A stretch of DNA of 5,375 nt from Oligoflexia bacterium (GTDB taxonomy: Bacteria > Bdellovibrionota > Bdellovibrionia > Bdellovibrionales > UBA1609), in assembly GCA_026914095.1 (NCBI GenBank), contig JAPPIY010000088.1:1-5375 (forward strand). Direction: 5' to 3'. The translations under genes and the position numbers were made by a program. How positions within the stretch are numbered: the stretch's first letter is position 1; every line of letters starts with the position of its first letter. The notes beneath the pieces were generated by a model that saw only the letters and a list, made by a program, of their open reading frames with translations, was not told where the DNA came from and made no database searches. Positions 1-4,277 of the stretch are shown here, one piece after another.

Positions 1-131
1 GTGTAAAACTCCTCTTTTTTCAACAGTTCATACAAAAAGGACAAGTCAGATTCCTCAAGCGCTATAGAAAAACAAGGAAAGAGCAAAATCCAATACAAAC
101 AAACTTTGAAGAGCTTTTGAACTGTTTTCAT
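1..131 (-). CDS. N-terminus of an exported protein of unknown function (partial, runs off left edge)
   Basis: Reading the minus strand from the ATG at 131-129 gives 43 codons open to the window edge, starting MKTVQKLFKV. The first 25 residues form a typical Sec signal peptide: basic N-region (K2, K6, K9), hydrophobic core CLYWILLFPCF, then FSIA before LEES, a plausible signal peptidase I site. The Cys in LFPC is not in a convincing lipobox. The mature start (ESDLSFLYELLKKEEFY) is helical and charged, as in some periplasmic or envelope repeat proteins, but too little is visible to name a family. An in-frame ATG at 137-135 would add Met-Gly; I prefer 131 because Met-Lys is the usual signal-peptide start. 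No Shine-Dalgarno is visible before either ATG. Real coding is likely from the signal peptide; the function is unknown. Confidence 0.6.
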   Translation of the reverse strand, partial: MKTVQKLFKVCLYWILLFPCFSIALEESDLSFLYELLKKEEFY

Positions 132-140
132 ACCCATTGG

Positions 141-146
141 ATTATA
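141..146 (-). promoter_or_regulatory. Candidate -10 box (TATAAT) for the exported-protein gene
   Basis: A perfect TATAAT lies on the minus strand just upstream of the ATG. A start site at the usual distance would fall near base 134, about 3 bases before the ATG at 131, so the mRNA would be almost leaderless. That agrees with the lack of a ribosome binding site. No TTGACA-like -35 is seen at 16-18 bp spacing, so in this AT-rich DNA the hexamer could be chance. Confidence 0.3.
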
Positions 147-192
147 CCGATCTTATCTGAGTTTTGGAGTCTTTTCTAAAAACTTTCGCCTT

Positions 193-246
193 TGCTCCCG
201 CTTTCGCGAGGACAGGCTTCCCGCAGACAAGCTGTCGCGAGAATAT
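193..246. repeat. GC-rich interrupted palindrome, REP-like
   Basis: This GC-rich island in AT-rich DNA can fold on itself. CGCG at 205-208 pairs with CGCG at 236-239, and ACAG-G-CTT (212-219) pairs with AAGCTGT (229-235), with an AGG bulge and a bulged G. The complementary strand reads ATTCTCGCGACAGCTTGTC, then CTCGCGAAAGCGGGAG. This resembles the core of the two larger repeats in this window (TTCC, CGCGTAAGCTTGT, then GGAATC) and the widespread proteobacterial GTCATTCCCGCG...GGGAATC repeats. It is probably a diverged or partial member of the same family in the opposite orientation to the copy at 309-426. It holds no credible gene. Confidence 0.5.
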
Positions 247-308
247 GCTTTTACAAAAATTCAGTCTTTCAGCAGAAAACAAAGGATAAATTTTTCAAAC
301 GCAAAGGC

Positions 309-426
309 ATACTGATCTTGTTTAGGTTTTCCGATCAGACCGTCATTCCGTGTAAGCTTGTCCCCATGAAAACAGGGGCAGGAATCTCTAACTAAAACAG
401 GAAAACTCAAAACCTGATCACCATCA
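309..426 (+). repeat. ~118-bp MITE/REP-like repeat, copy 1
   Basis: This matches the reverse complement of 3195-3306 over its whole length. Shared blocks in order are GTTTAGGTTTTCC (320-332), GACCGTC-TTCC, GTAAGCTTGT (352-361), TGAAAAC, GCAGGAATCTCT (378-389), ACTAAAAC and AAAACCTGATCAC near the right end. The ends are imperfect inverted repeats (ACTGATCTTGTTTAG against AAAACCTGATCA). This copy carries a short internal duplication, AAAACAGGAAAACTC, absent from the other, and its left terminal repeat is more diverged. It has no coding capacity; the core GTCATTCC...GGAATC is that of common proteobacterial intergenic palindromes. It is probably a non-autonomous element moved in trans. Confidence 0.7.
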
Positions 427-462
427 TACTTGGCGCCGCATTATTCCTTTATTTTTTCCTTT

Positions 463-688
463 TTTTAGAAGGCTATTTCTAATTTCTTTTTGGTTTTAAT
501 ATCTTATCTTCATTTGTTCCCCAGATAAACCAATCAAAATTTTTTATTTCCTTAGTTTGAAGGCTCTTTATGCTTAGCACGTATATAACTCCTGCAAAAA
601 AGCCTTCCAAATGAATACTGAGAAAGGGCTTTTAAGATGTTCGGTATTCGGCGCCTCGGCGTTTTTTAAATAAAAGAGCCTTCTAAAA
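463..688. repeat. Nested inverted repeats built on GAAGGCT
   Basis: The heptamer GAAGGCT occurs at 468-474 and 559-565, and its complement AGCCTTC at 601-607 and 677-683. The outer pair is a perfect 12-bp inverted repeat, TTTTAGAAGGCT (463-474) against 677-688, extending to about 15 of 16 bases. The second, GAAGGCTCTTT (559-569) against 673-683, is a perfect 11 bp. Inside, AAAAGCC (598-604) pairs with GGCTTTT (627-633). The right arm stops 8 bases before the lipase reading frame opens. This could be the terminal repeats of a small 226-bp element that cut the lipase gene, or a transcribed structured RNA with alternative pairings. It codes for nothing convincing. Confidence 0.45.
652..667 (+). 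terminator. Small hairpin with T6 tail (weak terminator candidate)
   Basis: CGC-CTCG-GCG (652-661) is directly followed by six T. The stem is only three strong pairs, so any termination would be weak. It lies inside the nested repeat region, upstream of the lipase remnant, with no clear gene ending into it. Confidence 0.25.
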
Positions 689-696
689 GCCCCTAA

Positions 697-1368
697 TTCC
701 TAGCCGATTTTTTGCTCTTATTACTTATAGCAGAGTTTTTATCTGGGCAGGTCAATTCAGGTTTTTGGAATGCATTCTCTTTAGTTAAGGACTCTATTAA
801 AGAAAGCTTAAAACAAATTGAGGGCTATCAACTTTTTTTTACAGGTCATTCTCTTGGTGGTGCATTAGCAACAATAGCCGTAAGATATTTTTCTAACGAT
901 AGTTCAGGAGCTTGTTATACTTTTGGAGCTCCTCCTATTGGAACAAAAAAAGTTGAAGAAAAACTTAAAACACCTTTATATAGAATAGTAAATGATTTAG
1001 ATATTGTTCCCCATATGCCGAACCCTATAATCAGCTATATTTCTAAAATCATTTATAAACTAATTAAATGGGTTGTCACTATTCTAAAATTAGAAGTTTG
1101 GTTTCCTAAAAATATAGATAATAGTATCAAAACAATAATTAAAGACTCTTTAATGTATCGCCATATTGGTTATGGAAGTTTTTTAGTAGGGACTGAAAAA
1201 AATCCTGTTTTGCGTTATCAGTTAGATTTTTGGACAAAAATATATAGATATAGATCGGTATTTAATCCGTACCGTTTTTTTGATAAGTCAAAAAGACTTA
1301 TAACAGATCATAGCATTGATACTTATTCAAAAAAGCTAGGAAAATGGGCTCTCAAGAGACAAAGCTAA
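697..1368 (+). pseudogene. 5'-truncated class 3 (fungal-type) lipase
   Basis: The frame opens after a TAA at 694-696. The best start inside is a TTG at 712 with no ribosome binding site, giving 218 residues. The fragment clearly belongs to the Lipase_3 alpha/beta-hydrolase family: VNSGFWNAF (residues 14-22 from the TTG) matches the usual VHxGFxxAF segment, GHSLGGALA (45-53) holds nucleophile Ser47, YTFGAPPIG (69-77) follows, NDLDIVPHMP (94-103) supplies Asp97, and YRHIGYG (149-155) and DHSIDTY (199-205) offer His, H200 being the likelier catalytic one. The usual N-terminal part, with the strand leading to an FRGT-type motif and any signal peptide, is missing, and I cannot find it upstream in any frame. 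The break coincides with the inverted repeats ending at 688. The C-terminus looks natural. The gene converges on the phosphoribosyltransferase with a 15-bp gap. Most likely non-functional, although the triad survives. Confidence 0.75.
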
Positions 1369-1383
1369 TACATTTTGTTTATT

Positions 1384-1752
1384 TTAGTAATTATACAATT
1401 CTTCATAGTCTTCTTTTGCTTTAGCCCAAAAGACACCGAGTATTTTACCTTTATATCCATTATCTTTAAGAAACTCGGATACAGCTCTAAAATGTGATCC
1501 AGAAATTATAGTATCATCAAAAATAAATAATCCCTTAGGGTTTGTTTTAAAGCCTTTCCATGTATAGTTTTGTTTAAGATCTTCTGGTTTTAGTCTGTGT
1601 TTCATGTGACGGGAAGCTAGTATTGTTTTTTTAACTATAATAGGAGTTTCAATAATTAAGTTAGACATTGCTTTTTTTAGCTCAGCAAACAAATCTTCAA
1701 AACGACGGTCATAATTAGGATCGTCTTTTGCTTTTGAGCTTGGAATTGACAT
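1384..1752 (-). CDS. Phosphoribosyltransferase-like protein, C-terminal half (split gene)
   Basis: This 122-residue frame carries the recognisable phosphoribosyltransferase part. SIPSSKAKDDPNYDRR (2-17) matches the family's PIPPSKA-DDP-YD-R motif. LFIFDDTIISGSHFRAV (75-91) is the strand, the two acidic residues (D79, D80) and the loop that normally binds the phosphoribosyl-diphosphate ribose and 5'-phosphate (compare VDDVxTTGxT). ILGVFWAKA follows as the next strand. The ATG overlaps the TAA of the upstream half as TAATG. In the frame before this ATG, codons KTI precede MSIP, and KTIMSIPSSK aligns with the conserved strand of the intact family. The ancestral protein was therefore one chain of about 207 residues, and this ATG is an internal codon. 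It could still be made by reinitiation or -1 frameshifting. Confidence 0.65.
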   Translation of the reverse strand: MSIPSSKAKDDPNYDRRFEDLFAELKKAMSNLIIETPIIVKKTILASRHMKHRLKPEDLKQNYTWKGFKTNPKGLFIFDDTIISGSHFRAVSEFLKDNGYKGKILGVFWAKAKEDYEELYNY

Positions 1753-2006
1753 TATAGTTTTTTCTTTTTTTCTATTGGCTGAAACAGTTTTTCAATATCT
1801 TGTTTAAACTTTAAAATAGCTTCTTGACGATATCGTCTGCCTTTTTTATTAGGAGGTTTTTTAAAGTTTAAAATATCAGAATTTGTCTGTCCGCCTTCGT
1901 ATCCTTTACCTAATATATACTCTCTTGCATAAGCACAAATATCATCAGGATTTATATAATAAGGACAGTTATGTTTATCAATTTTATTCCATAATTTTTC
2001 ATTCAT
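1752..2006 (-). CDS. Phosphoribosyltransferase-like protein, N-terminal half (split gene)
   Basis: These 84 residues contain YYINPDDICAYAREY (16-30), then GKGY (33-36), TNSDI (41-45) and RYRQEAI (58-64). I recognise this as the N-terminal signature of proteobacterial proteins whose second half is a ComF-like phosphoribosyltransferase. The start lies 3 bases after the dprA stop, so the two genes were a tight, probably translationally coupled operon. The frame ends in QPIEKKKKL and TAA, exactly where the family continues into the strand before PIPPSK. One base has been lost, or is bypassed, in the A7-G-A6 run at 1758-1771. The half alone lacks the phosphoribosyl-diphosphate loop and cannot be a working enzyme. 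The family assignment rests on remembered sequence patterns. Confidence 0.6.
   Translation of the reverse strand: MNEKLWNKIDKHNCPYYINPDDICAYAREYILGKGYEGGQTNSDILNFKKPPNKKGRRYRQEAILKFKQDIEKLFQPIEKKKKL
1764..1770 (-). other. In-phase A AAA AAG slippery heptamer at the split point
   Basis: Minus-strand codons GAA AAA AAG (1772-1764) place A AAA AAG in the correct phase for -1 slippage. This is the heptamer used by E. coli dnaX and several insertion sequences. A -1 shift here continues as GAA AAA ACT ATA ATG, joining the two halves into one ~207-residue protein across KTIMSIP. No strong downstream stem-loop or upstream Shine-Dalgarno stimulator is obvious. A simple deletion in the A run explains the same sequence. 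Confidence 0.4.
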
Positions 2007-2009
2007 TTT

Positions 2010-2919
2010 TTAAAGAAACTTTAATATATCTTTTGTGCTTTTTACCCTAATAGCACCTTTTTCCTCATGTTTTGCAGGCCATTTAATTTTTGGATTTTGA
2101 AAGCAAGAATCTAATATAAATAATTTTTTTCCTTGATTAAAGCATTCTCTAACTTGAATAAGAGAACCGCTGGTGTCTCCAGCTTCTACTATAACAGTAG
2201 CTTCTGATATTGAAGCCATTATTTTGTTTCTTCTGGGGAAATGAAACTTACGGTGAGGAAAAAGCTCTGTAGCATATTTATAAAAAGGAACTTGGCTAAT
2301 AAGTAAAAAATTTTCTGCAATCTCATCTTGTAATTCTTTGTTTTCTTCTGGGTAATAGTCATTGATAGGCGTTCCTATAACCCCAATTGTTTTTTCCATC
2401 ATTTTTAATAGCTGATTGATGAGCTGTTACATCTATCCCTTTTGCTAAACCTGAAACAATAGTAAAACCTTCTTGAGCTAACTCTCTGGATAATTTTTCA
2501 GCTCTTTTCATGCCATTTTCTGATGCTTTTCTTGATCCTACTATTGCAATACATCTAGTTTGTAATAAATCTAAATGACCTTTATAGTAAAACAAACCGA
2601 CATTACGGTTTATTAGGCTTTTAGGGTATTGAAAGTTTTTATTAACAACTATTGAAAATTATTTTGAATTATTTTTCAGCAAAGTATCTAAGAACTCATT
2701 TACTTTATCTGTAATTTGAACAGAAAAATCATTTGATAAAAATAAATTGGATTGGCTTTGACTTGAAATTTCTTTTAAGGTTTCAGATGGGGTGTAACTG
2801 TTAAAATACTCTGTTAATTTTTTTTCTTTAATATTTTTAAGAGCCCATAGAGTTTCATAAGCTAGCATTTCCTTATACGGTGATATGGTATTTTGCTCAA
2901 TAAACTTGATAGCTTGCAT
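2010..2919 (-). pseudogene. dprA: DprA/Smf-family DNA-processing protein, broken by nonsense and frameshift
   Basis: DprA proteins bind single-stranded DNA through a Rossmann-like fold and, in competent bacteria, load RecA on incoming DNA. Three pieces read in order give about 302 residues. Residues 1-86 (2919-2662) hold the N-terminal helical part with SPYKEMLAYETLWA. A TAA (2661-2659) follows in the same frame, and translation resumes as FSIVVNKNFQYPKSL, the family's YPxxL segment. Then come LFYYKG, AIVGSRKAS (GSR at 128-130) and SGLAKGID (156-163). At the A6 run 2395-2390 one extra base shifts the frame; after it TIGVIGTPIN, FPRRN (227-231) and EAGDTSGS (245-252) complete the fold. The C-terminal winged-helix domain of longer DprAs is absent. 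The A6 lesion needs a +1 shift; -1 slippage there soon meets a stop. The ATG at 2919 is preceded by an in-frame TAA and has no clear ribosome binding site. Two independent lesions make it a pseudogene unless they are assembly errors. Confidence 0.85.
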
Positions 2920-3194
2920 TTTAGTATTTTATTTTTAAAATGGGATAAACCCTATCTTCATTTCTTGAATTGTAATAACAAAATTCTTGATTTTTGTCTT
3001 GGTTTAATTTCAAACTGCGTCATTTTTAAAAAATAGTCAATTTGTAGAGTTAAATTAGTTTATCAAAACTAGACCTTAAGCTTGTTTCAAATTTAAGCCC
3101 AGTATTACTTTACCTATTTATATATAAATTTTGACCAAGTAGCCATAAAATAGAGTTTATAATAACATCTAATAGAATCTTCTTTTAAAGCCAT
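2920..3194. other. AT-rich spacer with no recognised gene
   Basis: Between the dprA start and repeat copy 2, all frames are full of stops. The longest thing I noticed is a 10-codon minus-strand reading frame starting MATWSK, which I do not consider a gene. The dprA promoter should lie here, but no convincing -35/-10 pair stands out from the AT background. Confidence 0.5.
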
Positions 3195-3306
3195 ATATAG
3201 TGATCAGGTTTTAGTGAGAGATTCCTGCTCCTCCTCCGTTTTCACGGGAACAAGCTTACGCGGGGAACGACGGTCAGACTGGAAAACCTAAACTGGATCA
3301 CTATAT
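3195..3306 (-). repeat. 112-bp MITE/REP-like repeat, copy 2
   Basis: The element is bounded by a perfect 11-bp terminal inverted repeat, ATATAGTGATC at 3195-3205 and its complement at 3296-3306. The repeat continues inward to about 20 bp with one indel (CAGGTTTTAG against CAGTTTAGG). Its reverse complement matches 309-426. The inside is GC-rich and noncoding and can fold, with ATTCC at 3221-3225 complementary to GGAAT-type sequence as in other proteobacterial intergenic palindromes. The right end is two bases downstream of the folD stop, so in the folD transcript it would form a 3' hairpin that may aid termination or mRNA stability. No clear target-site duplication is visible. Confidence 0.75.
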
Positions 3307-3308
3307 CC

Positions 3309-4163
3309 TTATCTTTTATTCCAACAACTCAGCTTGGCAATCTCCAGACAGTTTTCAAGAAGACTGGCGATTGTCATAGGCCCCACCCCGCCGGGAACGA
3401 GGCTCAAAGCTGACAAATGCTCCTTCAAGCCTTCTGTATCAACATCACCATATAATTTTTTATCCACCCTGTGAATGCCCACATCCACAACAACAGCGCC
3501 CTTTTTAAAATCCCTCTTAGACAACAAGCCCTTAACACCAGCGCAAGCCACAACAATATCTGCTGAACGGCAAACTTCAGACAGGTTTTTTGTTTGTGAG
3601 TGGCAAACTGTGACAGTTGCCTGATGAGATAAAAGCTGTTGAAACATAGGAAGACCCACAATTTGACTCCGTCCCACGACAACCGCCGTTTTTCCTTTTA
3701 TAGAAATCTCATAATGTTTTAACAAGCTGATAATCCCCTTAGGAGTGCAGGGAACGACTCTTGGCGCCCCTTGCCACAACAACGCTTTATTTTCCAAGGT
3801 TAAAGCATCCACATCTTTTAGAGGATCCAGCCAAGACAAAACCTCTTTTTCATAAAGCCCTTTTGGCAAAGGGAGCTGAACTAAAAGGCCATGAATGTTT
3901 TTATCCGCATTTAACATTAAAATCTCTTTTTTTAAATTCTCTTTAGAAATATCACTGGGAAACTTTTTTAATACAGAATAAAATCCCACCCTTTCACAAG
4001 CTTTAATTTTATTTCTCACATAAACTTCACTGGCGGGATTATCACCCACTAAACAGACAGCCAAACCGGGAATAAGATTGTAATTTTTCTTTAAGTCTTG
4101 GACTTCATTAAAAATATCTTTAAAAATCTTTTCACTTAAAAGTTTGCCATTTAAAATTTTCAT
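3309..4163 (-). CDS. folD: Bifunctional methylenetetrahydrofolate dehydrogenase / methenyltetrahydrofolate cyclohydrolase
   Basis: FolD interconverts 5,10-methylene-, 5,10-methenyl- and 10-formyl-tetrahydrofolate in the cytoplasm, using NADP, and feeds purine and formyl-Met synthesis. The 284-residue protein is full length for the family. Catalytic residues are in place: Y48 and K52 in SEVYVRNK, Q96 in VQLPLP and D119 in KDVD. The C-terminal half has PCTPKG (138-143), the dinucleotide-binding GRSQIVGLPM (164-173), VTVCHSQT (184-191), ADIVVACAG, VVDVGI and VPGGVGPMT (256-264). One variation is visible: the usual DVDG-F-H-P-x-N-x-G stretch reads DVDALTLENKALL. The start is supported by AGAGGA at 4172-4167, 3 bases before the ATG. 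It may be co-transcribed with the transporter gene 114 bp upstream, and its 3' end abuts repeat copy 2. Confidence 0.97.
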   Translation of the reverse strand: MKILNGKLLSEKIFKDIFNEVQDLKKNYNLIPGLAVCLVGDNPASEVYVRNKIKACERVGFYSVLKKFPSDISKENLKKEILMLNADKNIHGLLVQLPLPKGLYEKEVLSWLDPLKDVDALTLENKALLWQGAPRVVPCTPKGIISLLKHYEISIKGKTAVVVGRSQIVGLPMFQQLLSHQATVTVCHSQTKNLSEVCRSADIVVACAGVKGLLSKRDFKKGAVVVDVGIHRVDKKLYGDVDTEGLKEHLSALSLVPGGVGPMTIASLLENCLEIAKLSCWNKR

Positions 4164-4184
4164 AAGTCCTCTGATGTAAGTCCT
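4164..4184 (-). promoter_or_regulatory. folD ribosome binding site with duplicated AGGACTT
   Basis: AGAGGA at 4172-4167 is the Shine-Dalgarno and confirms the ATG at 4163. The heptamer AGGACTT occurs twice (4170-4164 and 4184-4178), so a second purine-rich motif lies 14 bases further upstream. This is probably a small local duplication with no known role. Confidence 0.5.
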
Positions 4185-4277
4185 AAATTTTAATTCTAAA
4201 ACCTGTAGAAAAAGCTAAATAATTCGTCATCACAAACATAAAATCCAGTTTTTTAAGCAATATACACCAATCCTGCA

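Noticed and set aside
192..395. 67-codon plus-strand open frame
   Set aside because: It runs through the palindrome at 193-246 and repeat copy 1, has low-complexity composition, no ribosome binding site and no recognisable motif; it is a by-product of repeat DNA.
570..673. Two tiny overlapping frames (570-614 and 611-673, ATGA overlap)
   Set aside because: They are 14 and 20 codons inside the inverted-repeat region, without ribosome binding sites; their coding is dictated by the repeats.
430..700. CRISPR array, tracrRNA or tRNA in the lipase upstream region
   Set aside because: The repeats are few, inverted and unevenly spaced, there is no cas gene in the window, and no cloverleaf or CCA-type 3' end is visible.
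2389..2395. A AAA AAC heptamer in dprA as a programmed -1 site
   Set aside because: The heptamer is in phase, but -1 slippage reaches a TAG within a few codons; the conserved downstream frame needs +1.
2659..2661. TAA recoding (stop codon read as sense) in dprA
   Set aside because: TAA ends folD and lipase at natural C-termini, and the same gene also has a frameshift, so ordinary inactivation is simpler than recoding.
3425..3682. Minus-strand 85-codon frame within folD
   Set aside because: It overlaps the well-supported folD frame and has no protein-family features.
3761..3946. Plus-strand 61-codon frame opposite folD
   Set aside because: It is antisense to conserved folD sequence with no start signal; a shadow frame.
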